From NCBI GenBank assembly GCA_913776615.1, contig CAJYPK010000024.1:1-64000 (forward strand): a stretch of DNA of 64,000 nucleotides. The letters run 5' to 3'. This DNA is from an uncultured Hymenobacter sp. (GTDB lineage Bacteria; Bacteroidota; Bacteroidia; Cytophagales; Hymenobacteraceae). Both the position numbers and the translations under genes were made by a program. The notes beneath the pieces are model-generated. The model worked only from the letters and a program-made list of their open reading frames with translations. It ran no database searches and was not told the origin of the DNA. Of this stretch, positions 1 to 9,309 are shown piece after piece; within the stretch, counting starts at the first letter, position 1, and the number at the start of each line of letters is the position of its first letter.

Positions 1-90
1 GTCCTGCCCGCGCCCACCTTTGGTCCCTTCTCGGCCCGGCAGCAGCGGCGCAATTCGACCCCACTGCGCATCCGTCAACAAATAGTCCAT
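1..90 (-). mobile_element. IS5-family-like transposase, N-terminal fragment truncated by the window edge
   Basis: Reverse complement from 90 reads MDYLLTDAQWGRIAPLLPGREGTKGGRGQD, the typical N-terminus of IS5-type (DUF4096-like) transposases; open at window start. Confidence 0.8.
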
Positions 91-145
91 GCCCAAACAT
101 AACCACTACTGTTAACACTTCCTAGCAACTACTTCTAAAACAAGA

Positions 146-2791
146 ATGTCCAAGCCCTATCTAACCACCGCCCTGCTAGCCCTGAGCCTAGCCGCCACCC
201 AGCCCACCGCCGCCCAAAACCGCTACTTTTTCCCCGCCGCCAAAACCGAGGATTTCGACCCTGCCATTCCCACGCCTGAGCAATTCCTCGGCTATCCCAT
301 CGGCTCGCACTACACGCGCTCCGACCAGATCGTGGCCTACCTGCGCGAGCTGGACCGGGTTTCCGACAAGGTGAGTACCCGCGTTATCGGCACTACTTAC
401 GAGGAGCGCCCGCAGCTCGTGGCTACGATTACGGCCGTCGAAAATCAGCAGAACCTGCCCCAGCTGCACGAGCAGCGCCGGGGGCTCACCGACCCCAGCC
501 GGTCCGCGCCCGACTACGCCAAGCTGCCCGTGGTGGTGAGCCTCAACTTCGGGGTGCACGGCAACGAGAGTAGCAGCAGCGAGGCGGCGCTGCTGCTGGC
601 CTACTACCTCACGGCCTCGCGCAGCCCCGAAACCCAGCGCTGGCTGCGCGAATCGGTCGTGACCATCGACCCGCTCGAAAACCCCGACGGCCGCGACCGG
701 GCCAGCCACTGGTTTGACCAGAATAAGTCGTGGCCGGCCGTGACCGACCCGCTCGACCGCGAGCACACCGAGGCCTGGCCCGGCGGCCGCACCAACCACT
801 TCTACACCGACCTCAACCGCGACTGGCTGGCCCTGGTGCACCCCGAAAGCCGCGCCCGCATGGCCTTTTACCACGAGTGGTACCCCAACGTGCTCATCGA
901 CTTTCACGAGATGGGTACCAACGGCACGTATTATTTCGAGCCCTCCAAGCCCCACAGTACCGAGAACGACCTGGTGCCGCGCTCAACCTACGAGGTGCTC
1001 AACGTGCACCTGGCCAAGTACTTCGCCGGGGCGCTCGACCAGCTGGGCTCGCTGTACTGGACCAAGGAACAATTTGACAACCTGTCGCCCATCTACGGCT
1101 CTACCTACCCCGATTTTCAGGGTGGCGTGGGCATTACGTTCGAGGTGGGTAGCTCACGCGGGCTGGCCCAGGAAAGCAGCAACGGCGTGGTGAAATTTCC
1201 TTTTACCATCCGCAACCACGTGGCTACCGGCCTGGCTACCGTGCGCGGCGCGGTGGAGGAGAAGGACTTGTATTTGAAAGCCCAGCGCGATTTCTTCACC
1301 TCGGCCCTCACCGAGGCCCGCAAGTTCCCCACCAAGGCCTACGTCTTCGGCAGCGCCCAGGACCCCACGCTCACCAACAAGCTGCTCGAAACCCTGCTGT
1401 TGCACCACGTGCAGGTGCACGAGCTGGGGCAGAATGTGACGCTGGACAAGCAGAGCTTCACCAAGGGCGCGGCCTACGTGGTGCCCACTGCCCAGCCGCA
1501 GTACCGCATCGTCAATTCCATTTTTGAGGAATTGACCGCCTTCCACGACAGCGTATTTTACGACGTCACTGGCTGGGCCTTGTCGCACGCCTACGGGCTG
1601 CCGGTGGCCAAGCAAAAAACGGCTGCCCTAGTCCAGGGCGCGCCGCTGGCGGCACCCAAAGCCTTGGCAGGCAACGTAATCGGTGGTCAGTCAACTTACG
1701 CCTACCTGCTGCCGTGGTCCGACTACAACGCCCCCAAGGCGTTGGTGGCCTTGCAGCAGGCGGGCGTGACGGGCAAGGTAGCGTTTAAACCCTTCGCCGC
1801 AGGTACCAAGGATGGCGGTAAAACCGACTTCGGCTACGGGACGCTGGTGGTGCCGGTGGCGGCCCAGAAGCTACCCGCCGACTCGGTGTTTCAGATAGTG
1901 AGCCGGGTGGCACAACAGGCGCGGGTGACGTTTACCGGCGTGGGTACGGGCTTCAGCGTGGGCGGTATCGACTTGGGTAGTAATAACGTGCGCACCGTGC
2001 CCGAGGCCAAGGCCGCCCTGCTGGTGGGTACCGGTACCAATGCCTCGGAAGTGGGGGAGGTGTGGTACCACGCCAGCCAGCAGCTGGGCCTGCCGCTGAG
2101 CAAGCTGGAGCTGAGTAATTTCGGCAAAGCCCCGCTGGGACGCTACTCGGCCCTGGTGCTGGTGGGCGGCGTGTACGCGGCCCTCGACCGCCCCGCCGTG
2201 GAGCGCCTGCGCCGCTGGGTGCAGGAGGGCGGCACGCTCATTACCATTAAAAACGCTTCGGAATGGGCGCTCAAACAGGGCCTGGTCACCGAAAAGCTGC
2301 TCATTCCGGCCGGTTCCAGCTGGGCCGATACGGCTGCTACCAAAGGCTCCGTGGCGGCGCGACGGGCCGACTTCGTAACCCAGGAGCAGGAGGGTACCCG
2401 CGCCATTGCCGGCTCCATCTACCGCGCCGACGTGGACCTCACCAACCCCATCGCCTTCGGCCTGATGAGCCGCAACCTGTACGTATTCCGCAATGGTACC
2501 ACGTTTCTGCGGCCCAGCCGCAACCCCTATACCACGGTCGTGCGCTACGCCCCCCAGCCCCTGGTGAGCGGCTACGCATCTAAGGGTAACGTGCAAAAAA
2601 TCAGTAATTCGGCGGCCGTGGTAGTCAGCAAGCTCGGCGCGGGCCGCGTAGTGCTCTTCGCCGACGACCCGGTATTTCGTTCCTACTGGCACGGTACTTC
2701 CCGCCTGCTCAGCAACGCCTTGTTGCTGGGGCCGCTGCTCAACGTGCCCGAGGGCGCGGCACCCGTCGCGGCAGAGGAAGAAGCCAATTAA
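146..2791 (+). CDS. M14 family zinc carboxypeptidase, secreted
   Basis: 881 aa with signal peptide; HGNESSSSEA zinc-ligand region and ENPDGRDRASHWFDQN motif typical of M14 peptidases. Confidence 0.85.
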   Translation: MSKPYLTTALLALSLAATQPTAAQNRYFFPAAKTEDFDPAIPTPEQFLGYPIGSHYTRSDQIVAYLRELDRVSDKVSTRVIGTTYEERPQLVATITAVENQQNLPQLHEQRRGLTDPSRSAPDYAKLPVVVSLNFGVHGNESSSSEAALLLAYYLTASRSPETQRWLRESVVTIDPLENPDGRDRASHWFDQNKSWPAVTDPLDREHTEAWPGGRTNHFYTDLNRDWLALVHPESRARMAFYHEWYPNVLIDFHEMGTNGTYYFEPSKPHSTENDLVPRSTYEVLNVHLAKYFAGALDQLGSLYWTKEQFDNLSPIYGSTYPDFQGGVGITFEVGSSRGLAQESSNGVVKFPFTIRNHVATGLATVRGAVEEKDLYLKAQRDFFTSALTEARKFPTKAYVFGSAQDPTLTNKLLETLLLHHVQVHELGQNVTLDKQSFTKGAAYVVPTAQPQYRIVNSIFEELTAFHDSVFYDVTGWALSHAYGLPVAKQKTAALVQGAPLAAPKALAGNVIGGQSTYAYLLPWSDYNAPKALVALQQAGVTGKVAFKPFAAGTKDGGKTDFGYGTLVVPVAAQKLPADSVFQIVSRVAQQARVTFTGVGTGFSVGGIDLGSNNVRTVPEAKAALLVGTGTNASEVGEVWYHASQQLGLPLSKLELSNFGKAPLGRYSALVLVGGVYAALDRPAVERLRRWVQEGGTLITIKNASEWALKQGLVTEKLLIPAGSSWADTAATKGSVAARRADFVTQEQEGTRAIAGSIYRADVDLTNPIAFGLMSRNLYVFRNGTTFLRPSRNPYTTVVRYAPQPLVSGYASKGNVQKISNSAAVVVSKLGAGRVVLFADDPVFRSYWHGTSRLLSNALLLGPLLNVPEGAAPVAAEEEAN

Positions 2792-2835
2792 CGAAACGGC
2801 CCGGCGCTTTCTGAGCGCCGGGCCGTTTCGTTGGT
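2789..2835. terminator. Rho-independent-type hairpin
   Basis: AACGAAACGGCCCGGCGCT-ttctg-AGCGCCGGGCCGTTTCGTT, perfect long arms just after the M14 stop and before the convergent DUF427 gene. Confidence 0.75.
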
Positions 2836-2840
2836 AAGTT

Positions 2841-3122
2841 TTATTGCTCAATCTTCACGCCCTTCCAGAAAGCCACCCGGCCCTGAATATTCTGGGCGGC
2901 CGGGCTGGCCTCGGGATAATACCAGGCCGCATCTTTGTTCAACTCGCCATTCACGCGCAGGGAGTAATAGCTGGCGCGCCCCTTCCAGGGGCAGGAGGTG
3001 TGCGCGATGCTATCCTCAAAAAACTCTTTTTTGAGCGAGTCGGCGGGGAAATAGTGGTTGTTTTCTACCACCACGGTGTCGTCGCTCTCCGCCACGACGG
3101 TATTATTCCAAATAGCTTTCAT
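2841..3122 (-). CDS. DUF427 domain-containing protein
   Basis: 93 aa; MKAIWNNTVVAESDDTVVVENNHYFP...CPWKGRASYYSL matches the DUF427 pattern. Confidence 0.85.
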   Translation of the reverse strand: MKAIWNNTVVAESDDTVVVENNHYFPADSLKKEFFEDSIAHTSCPWKGRASYYSLRVNGELNKDAAWYYPEASPAAQNIQGRVAFWKGVKIEQ

Positions 3123-3132
3123 CGAATTAAAC

Positions 3133-3160
3133 TGTAGGGTAAGCTTCAGCTTGCCCCGCG
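3133..3160. repeat. Family A palindromic repeat (TGTAGGGTAAGCTTYAGCTTGCCCCGCG), copy 1
   Basis: Same 28-mer recurs throughout the window. Confidence 0.9.
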
Positions 3161-3184
3161 TCGGGCCAGCCGCTAATGAAGAGA

Positions 3185-3283
3185 TGTAGGGTAAGCTTTA
3201 GCTTGCCCCGCGTGAGGCCAGCACGTTTGGCGTACCGCTGGCGTAGCCCGCCCGGCGCGGGGCAAGCTAAAGCTTACCCTACA
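3185..3283. repeat. Family A composite element (two inverted copies, TGTAGGG...CCCTACA)
   Basis: tgtagggtaagctttagcttgccccgcg (3185-3212) and inverted cgcggggcaagctaaagcttaccctaca (3256-3283). Confidence 0.92.
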
Positions 3284-3343
3284 GGACAATGAACATTGCC
3301 GTTGCCGCCGTTGTTTTTGGCTTACTACCGTTACGTAGATTCT

Positions 3344-4453
3344 ATGGCTCTTGGCGTTCGCTTTCGTGATTTTGTGCCCGATGAAAACTCGGGTGAAAAG
3401 GGGTTTGAGCAGTTGTTCAACCTATTTATGCAGCTCATTACCATTACCAGCGGCGACGTGGGCGAGGCCTTGCAATGGCTCAACGAGCTCGATAAGCAGT
3501 ACGGCCTTACCGACAACGACTACGGGATGGGTAATTTCATCGAAGACCTCAAGAAGAAGGGCTACATCGATGAGAACGAGCAGGAGCGGGGCGAGTTGAA
3601 AATCACGCCCAAAACCGAGCAGAAAATCCGCAAGTCGGCCTTGGAGGAAATTTTCGGCAAGCTCAAGCGCGGCAACACCGGCAACCACCGCACCCCCCAC
3701 ACCGGGCAGGGCGACGAGCAGAGCACCGACCTGCGCGAATTCCGCTTCGGCGACTCGCTGGAGCAGATTCAGATGTCCGAATCCATCCGCAACGCCCAGC
3801 TCAACCACGGCATGGACGGCGATAACTTCATGCTGACCGAGGGCGACCTCGAAGTGCGCGAAAACGAGCACAAGTCGCAGACCAGCACCGTGCTCATGAT
3901 TGACATCTCGCACTCCATGATTCTCTATGGCGAGGACCGCATCACGCCGGCCAAGAAGGTGGCGATGGCGCTGGCCGAGCTCGTAAAGCAGAAATATCCC
4001 AAGGATACGCTCGACGTCATCGTATTCGGCAACGATGCCTGGCAGATTGAGGTCAAGGATTTGCCCTACCTGCAAGTCGGCCCCTACCACACCAATACCG
4101 TGGCGGGTCTGGAACTGGCGATGGATTTGCTGCGCAAGCGCAAGACGCCCAACAAGCAGATTTTCATGATCACCGACGGCAAGCCCACTTGCCTGAAAGA
4201 GCCCGGCGGCTACTACAAAAACTCCTTCGGCCTCGACCGCAAGGTGGTCAACAAAACCTTGAACCTGGCCGCCGCCGCCCGCCGCATCAAGATTCCCATC
4301 ACCACCTTCATGATTACGTCCGACCCGTATTTGCAGAAATTCGTGGAGGAGTTTACCGAGGTCAATCAGGGCAAGGCCTATTATTCGGGCCTGAAGGGGC
4401 TGGGCCACCTGGTATTTGAAGACTACAAAAAGAATCGGCGCAAGTCGCTGTAG
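3344..4453 (+). CDS. VWA domain-containing protein
   Basis: ORF open from TTG 3296; ATG at 3344 gives MALGVRFRDF. VLMIDISHSM...MITDGKPT = VWA/MIDAS (DxSxS) signature. Confidence 0.85.
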   Translation: MALGVRFRDFVPDENSGEKGFEQLFNLFMQLITITSGDVGEALQWLNELDKQYGLTDNDYGMGNFIEDLKKKGYIDENEQERGELKITPKTEQKIRKSALEEIFGKLKRGNTGNHRTPHTGQGDEQSTDLREFRFGDSLEQIQMSESIRNAQLNHGMDGDNFMLTEGDLEVRENEHKSQTSTVLMIDISHSMILYGEDRITPAKKVAMALAELVKQKYPKDTLDVIVFGNDAWQIEVKDLPYLQVGPYHTNTVAGLELAMDLLRKRKTPNKQIFMITDGKPTCLKEPGGYYKNSFGLDRKVVNKTLNLAAAARRIKIPITTFMITSDPYLQKFVEEFTEVNQGKAYYSGLKGLGHLVFEDYKKNRRKSL

Positions 4454-4465
4454 TAGACTTGTCGA

Positions 4466-4507
4466 AACGCAAAAAAGGCCGTTCTGCGCGCGCAGAACGG
4501 CCTTTTG
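4466..4507. terminator. Bidirectional hairpin terminator
   Basis: AAAAAAGGCCGTTCTGCGCGCGCAGAACGGCCTTTT between convergent VWA and rhomboid genes. Confidence 0.85.
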
Positions 4508-4523
4508 CATGCCCGCCGCCCGG

Positions 4524-5351
4524 CTAGCGCGAAAGCTCTTCGAGCTTGGTTTTCTCGCGGGCGCTCAGGCTTTCGAGGCCCTTGTGGCTGATTTTATCCA
4601 GCAGGCGGTCGAGCTCTTCGGCCTGGGCCTGCTGCTGGGCGTGGTACTTGTCATCGACCGTCTGGTAGGCGGGGGCCGTTCGGAACAGGCTGCCTACTAG
4701 CAGCGCCTCTGGCTTTTTGAGCAGCACGTAGAAAAAGGCCAGCGCTGGCACGAGGATGGCCGCAATGGCCAAGTAGCTGGTAAGCAGCAGCGCGGGCTGC
4801 ATGGCCACGACGGTAGCCAGCCCCACCAGCCCGCCGCCGAGGTGAGCATCGTGGCCGATGTTGTCGCGCCGGGCCGCAATGCCGTAGGCCGAATACAATA
4901 CGTACAGCAGGCCGTACAGCCAGCCCGGCATGTACACGCCCAGCATGCCGACCCGCATCTCGGGAAAGAGCGCGATGGCCGCAAATACCAGCCCGCTGAT
5001 GGCCCCCGACGCGCCCACGGCCGAATAGTCGGCTTGATTGCGGTGCAGCCACAGCGACAGCAAGTTGCCGCCCAGTAGACTGCCCACGTAGAGCAGCAGA
5101 AAGTTGCGGTAGCCGAGCATGGCCTCCACGCCGCTGCTAAACCAGTAGAAGGTCAACCCGTTGATCAGTAGGTGCGCCCAGCCGGTGTGGAGCAGCCCGG
5201 AAGTCAGCAGCCGGTAGTATTGCCGGCCGTAGCGAATGTCCGCTATCCGAAAAGCGTATTGGTCGAAGTAATGGGCGTCTTTAAAACCTTTATAGGAAAC
5301 GAAGAAGGTAGCCAGTAGGATGGCCAGGCCAACGATGCCAAATTCGTTCAT
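4524..5351 (-). CDS. Rhomboid family intramembrane serine protease
   Basis: 275 aa multi-TM; GASGAISG catalytic serine motif and GHDAHLGGG histidine motif. Confidence 0.85.
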   Translation of the reverse strand: MNEFGIVGLAILLATFFVSYKGFKDAHYFDQYAFRIADIRYGRQYYRLLTSGLLHTGWAHLLINGLTFYWFSSGVEAMLGYRNFLLLYVGSLLGGNLLSLWLHRNQADYSAVGASGAISGLVFAAIALFPEMRVGMLGVYMPGWLYGLLYVLYSAYGIAARRDNIGHDAHLGGGLVGLATVVAMQPALLLTSYLAIAAILVPALAFFYVLLKKPEALLVGSLFRTAPAYQTVDDKYHAQQQAQAEELDRLLDKISHKGLESLSAREKTKLEELSR

Positions 5352-5624
5352 GGCAGAAGAAAGGACAGAAAAAGAGTGTTAGGGCGAGAGCGGGAATTCA
5401 AGGCAGCCCGCGAGCCGATTTTTCAAGTGGCAAACGGGTTTGCAAGCTACAGACGGTCGAGCTTAACGGCAGGCACTACCTAGTAAAAATTTGATAATGA
5501 GTCGGCCGGGTAGCTGCGCCAGCTTACACCGGAGGCCGCTCGGGATAATGCCACTGACAATAGCTTAGCGCGGTTTCTGCAAGCTGTGCCCCGCTTAGGT
5601 TCTGCCTGGGGCGTGTCGGGAAAT

Positions 5625-5658
5625 GAAAATAGCCGACTCCGTAGAGCCGGCTATTTTC
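5625..5658. terminator. Hairpin terminator downstream of the T9SS cargo gene
   Basis: GAAAATAGCCGACTC-cgta-GAGCCGGCTATTTTC 3' of the minus-strand gene. Confidence 0.65.
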
Positions 5659-5681
5659 TGCAAGGGAATCTTGCGGTAACC

Positions 5682-7112
5682 TTAATTTACTAGCAGGGGC
5701 AGCGCGCTGGCCCCGGTCCGGATAAAGTAGGTGCCGGTAGCCAGCCCGTCGGGCAGGTGCAGCTGCGTGGTGCCGTTGTCGTCGGCCGTGGCTCGCAGTA
5801 CCAGGCGGCCCACGGCGTCAAATAGTACAACGGTGGCGCGGGCGGGCGTGCCCACTACGGTCACCTGCGAGTGAGCCGGGTTGGGGTAGGCTGCAAACTG
5901 CACTTTAGCCATCGATACGGCCAGCGTAACGACGGCCGACAGGTGGGCGGTGCCGTCGAGATCCAGTTGACGCAGGCGGTAGTAGAGCAGCGGAGCGCCG
6001 GCCGGCAACTGCCCGTCGAGCAGCGTGTACTGGCGGGGGGTGAGGCTATTGCCCGCTCCCGGCACCGTGCCGATGGCCGCGAAGCTCCAGCCATCGGTAC
6101 TGCGCTCCACCGTGAAGCTGGCGTTATTGAATTCCGACGCGGTCGTCCAGTTCAGGCGAGCGGCGGCCGGGCCTTCGGCCTTGGCGGTGAAGGTGGTGAG
6201 CGTAACGGGCAGCGGGGCCGCGGCGGTGCTCGCCGTGAAGAAGGAGTAGTTGGCACTGGTCGGCACCGTGCCCGTCACGCTGCGGCCAGAGCCGTTCTGG
6301 GTGTTGCCGATGCGGTTCCAGTTCGCACCCGCTAGCGGGGCGGTCGCCCGCGCCCATACCTGGGCACTGGTCAGGCTGCCAGTCAGGCCGTTGTCGTTGG
6401 CGGCCAGCCAGCTGAGGACCACCTGGGCGTTAGTAAGCGGAGCCGAGGTTTGCCAGATTTGGTCGATGCCTTTGTTTGCGCCGCTGCCGTCGGTACCGTA
6501 GCTGACCTGCGCGGTGTTGAGGCCGGCCGTGCGGGTGGCGGTCAGATTGGTGAGGGTAGTGGCTGGGGTAACGGTCAGGCCGTTGGGAAACGCGGTGGCC
6601 GCGCCACCCGGTACGCTGGCTTTCACGGCGGCCAGGTTGCCAGCCACGTAGCGGGTAGTGTTTTCCCCGCTGATCGTGGCACCGTTCACCAGCCGCAGGG
6701 TGGCGGAGGGGGCGGTGGTTACCATGCCGTTGGTGAGCGTGAGGGTGCCGGCCACGTCGGCGTTGTTACCGGCCGGCAGGGTCACGCCGCTGGCATTATT
6801 TACCGTGAGGTTGGCCAGCCCGGCCCCGTTGAGGCGGAGCTGCTGGGCGGCCGTGCCGTTGAGCGTGACGGTGCTGGCCGTGCCCGGCGTAAGGGTCGCC
6901 CCGCTGGCATTGGCCAGGTTGCCGCCCACGAAGAGCTGGTTGTTGCTGCCGCCGCCGCTCAGGTCGAGCGTGCCGCTGTTGTTGGCCAGCGAGCCCGCCA
7001 CCGACAGCACCGCCCCGCCCGTGAGGGTGATGGTGGCCCCATTATTAGTCAGGTCCTGGGCCAGGGCGGCGCTGGTGCCGCTCAGCAGGGCAAGGGTAAG
7101 AAGTTGTTTCAT
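5682..7112 (-). CDS. T9SS type A sorting domain-containing surface protein
   Basis: Start set at MKQLLTLALLSGTSAALAQD (7112). C-terminus AAYPNPAHSQVTV...GTYFIRTGASALPLLVN is a T9SS type A sorting domain. Confidence 0.8.
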   Translation of the reverse strand: MKQLLTLALLSGTSAALAQDLTNNGATITLTGGAVLSVAGSLANNSGTLDLSGGGSNNQLFVGGNLANASGATLTPGTASTVTLNGTAAQQLRLNGAGLANLTVNNASGVTLPAGNNADVAGTLTLTNGMVTTAPSATLRLVNGATISGENTTRYVAGNLAAVKASVPGGAATAFPNGLTVTPATTLTNLTATRTAGLNTAQVSYGTDGSGANKGIDQIWQTSAPLTNAQVVLSWLAANDNGLTGSLTSAQVWARATAPLAGANWNRIGNTQNGSGRSVTGTVPTSANYSFFTASTAAAPLPVTLTTFTAKAEGPAAARLNWTTASEFNNASFTVERSTDGWSFAAIGTVPGAGNSLTPRQYTLLDGQLPAGAPLLYYRLRQLDLDGTAHLSAVVTLAVSMAKVQFAAYPNPAHSQVTVVGTPARATVVLFDAVGRLVLRATADDNGTTQLHLPDGLATGTYFIRTGASALPLLVN

Positions 7113-7161
7113 AAGACGATGAGGTAGGGCTACTACTTGCGTTGTACTACGCGTTGACGGC

Positions 7162-9147
7162 CTAGTTGATATAGCCGACGGTCCAGTTCGTGCCATCCGA
7201 AATAGCAATAACGGTCTTCGAGGCGGCGGCTGGCTTCAGCTCGTAGCCCGTAGTGCTCGACACGGCTGCCGAGCTGCTGGCCCCGTAGATGCTGCCCCCG
7301 CTCGTGAGCAGGAAGGCGCTGGCGCTGGTGCTGTTGTTGCGCAGGTAGTATATCCGGCCGGGGCAGGTGGTGGGGTTGGGGAGCTGGTAATAGTTGCTGT
7401 TGGTACCAGGAGCCAGGCCGTAGTAGCCGCCAATAAGGGTAGTGCTATTAATATCCCCTTGGTCGAGGCCGTTGGGACCGCCGCTGGTGCCGCCGCCGAA
7501 GCCCGTCACCACCCCCACGGCAAAGGTGCCGTTAACTTGCAGGGAGCTGTTGGGGGTCGCAGTGCCGATACCCACGCTGATGGCGTCGTTGCTGCCGCGC
7601 GCGTTGCCGATGCTCAGCGAGTTGCCTTGGCTCACGGTGGTGTTGTTGCCGATGGCGTAGGCGTCGTAGAGGCCGGCATCGGCCTGCGCGTTGCCGCCGA
7701 GCAGAATGTTGTTCGTGTTGGAGCTCAGGCCGCTGCCGCTGCTGGTACCGATAACGACGTTATTGCTGCCGGTGACGCTGCTGCTGCCGTTATAGCCCGC
7801 AGAATTACCGATCATGACGTTGTTGGTGCCCGTAGTCAGCCGGTTGCCGGCGTAGTAGCCCAGCAGTGTATTGCTGCCGCCGGTGGTTTGCTGGCCCGCC
7901 GCGTAGCCGATGAACGTGCTGTTGCTGCTGTTGATTTGCTCCCCGGCCCGTGCCCCTACGACGACGTTGTATACGCCGGAGGTATTCGATACCCCGGCGT
8001 TGAAGCCCAGCAGCACCGACGCGGAGCTGGGCGTATTGTTGCCTATCGATACCCGCCCATTAGAATACACCCGGAACGCCTCATTATTGTTGCGCTTGAA
8101 GACGAGGTCCTGGTCGTTGGTGGTGCCTAAAAAAACGTCAACAGTGGGGGCATTGCCCGATAGGCTCCAGCTATTGCCGCCGGGCGGGACAGCCCAGGTG
8201 TTGTCGCCGCGCAGAAAGGTGCTGCTGCTGGGGGTACCGGTGGCGCTCAGCTCGGCCAGGCCGATGGCGTCGTCGGCCACTTTGGCGTTGGTGATGGCGT
8301 TGTCGGCCAGCTTGGCGGTGGTAATGGCGCCGGTCGTCACCGTCGGGTTGGGGTAGGTGCCGGTGAGGTCGCCGCCGGCCGTGCCGCTGGGGCTACCTCC
8401 GCCGCTGGGCAGCGTCACCGAGTTGCCACCGGTGCCGCTGATGCTCAGCGTCTGCCCGCTGATGCTCAGCGTCTGGTTGGCCTCGCTGCTGAGAATGCCG
8501 TTGGCGTCGGTAGTTACTACCCCGGCCGTGCTCAGGCTGCGCAGGCGCACGGCCCCGTTCACGTCGAGCGTTCGGCTGGGGCTCACGCCGCTGCCCAGGC
8601 CGATGCCGACGCGGGAGTTGCCGCTCACGTTGGCCCATTGCAGTACGCTGGTCGTAGCGCCGCTGGCCCGGTAGCCGAGCACGCCGCCAGTGGCACCCGT
8701 CAGCACAGGACCGGCGGTGGTGGCGTCGTAGGCGAGCTTGTTATTGTCGTCGGAGCTGGCGTTCAGCAACAGGTCGTTGCCGTTGAGGACCAAATCTTGG
8801 GTGGCCGAGTGGTTGCCCAGGTTGTCGCCGGCCGGGCTCAGGTACACCCAGGCGGCCGGCGAGCCGGCATAGTACCAGAAGCCCGATTGCGTGCCGCCCG
8901 AGGCCGTACCGTCGGTCTGATACACCATCAGGCCCTGCGGGGGCGAGGCGATAGCCTGGCGCTGCGCCTGAGTGAGGCGCGGCACGAGCAGGCCCTTATC
9001 GGTGGCCGAGATATCGAGTGCCGCCTTGCTGTTGGGGCTCGCGGTGCCGATGCCCACGTTTTGAGCCAAGGCGGCCGGGCCAGTGAGAAGCAGGGCGGCC
9101 ACCCAGAAGGGAGTAGGGGCGGGCAACCAGTGTAGCTGTTGTTTCAT
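7162..9147 (-). CDS. Secreted repeat protein with trimeric-adhesin-head-like repeats
   Basis: Start MKQQLHWLPAPTPFWVAALLLTGPAALAQ (9147); NVGIGTASPNSKAALDIS opening; repeats like STFIGYAAGQQTTGGSNTLLGYYAGNRLTTGTNNVMIGNSAG. Confidence 0.65.
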   Translation of the reverse strand: MKQQLHWLPAPTPFWVAALLLTGPAALAQNVGIGTASPNSKAALDISATDKGLLVPRLTQAQRQAIASPPQGLMVYQTDGTASGGTQSGFWYYAGSPAAWVYLSPAGDNLGNHSATQDLVLNGNDLLLNASSDDNNKLAYDATTAGPVLTGATGGVLGYRASGATTSVLQWANVSGNSRVGIGLGSGVSPSRTLDVNGAVRLRSLSTAGVVTTDANGILSSEANQTLSISGQTLSISGTGGNSVTLPSGGGSPSGTAGGDLTGTYPNPTVTTGAITTAKLADNAITNAKVADDAIGLAELSATGTPSSSTFLRGDNTWAVPPGGNSWSLSGNAPTVDVFLGTTNDQDLVFKRNNNEAFRVYSNGRVSIGNNTPSSASVLLGFNAGVSNTSGVYNVVVGARAGEQINSSNSTFIGYAAGQQTTGGSNTLLGYYAGNRLTTGTNNVMIGNSAGYNGSSSVTGSNNVVIGTSSGSGLSSNTNNILLGGNAQADAGLYDAYAIGNNTTVSQGNSLSIGNARGSNDAISVGIGTATPNSSLQVNGTFAVGVVTGFGGGTSGGPNGLDQGDINSTTLIGGYYGLAPGTNSNYYQLPNPTTCPGRIYYLRNNSTSASAFLLTSGGSIYGASSSAAVSSTTGYELKPAAASKTVIAISDGTNWTVGYIN

Positions 9148-9309
9148 AGGATTCTGTTGATTGTCTGATGACAGATTGAAGCTCAAAGATAGGGGGCCGG
9201 GGGCCGTAAAACTGCGCAGTACCTGCCGCCCGCTGTCTGTTTGTCAGATAAGGCCCGCCGGGCGCTTTTTCGCCTGAACCTGGAGCGCCCTCCGCGGGTT
9301 TAAGGGCTA

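Noticed and set aside
3133-3283. CRISPR-like reading of the closely spaced family A repeats
   Set aside because: Only three copies, one inverted, irregular spacing, no cas genes; palindromic repeat-pair architecture instead.
5362-5624. Possible ncRNA in the intergenic region upstream of the rhomboid gene
   Set aside because: No recognisable RNA family or promoter pair; only the terminator at 5625-5658 is supported.
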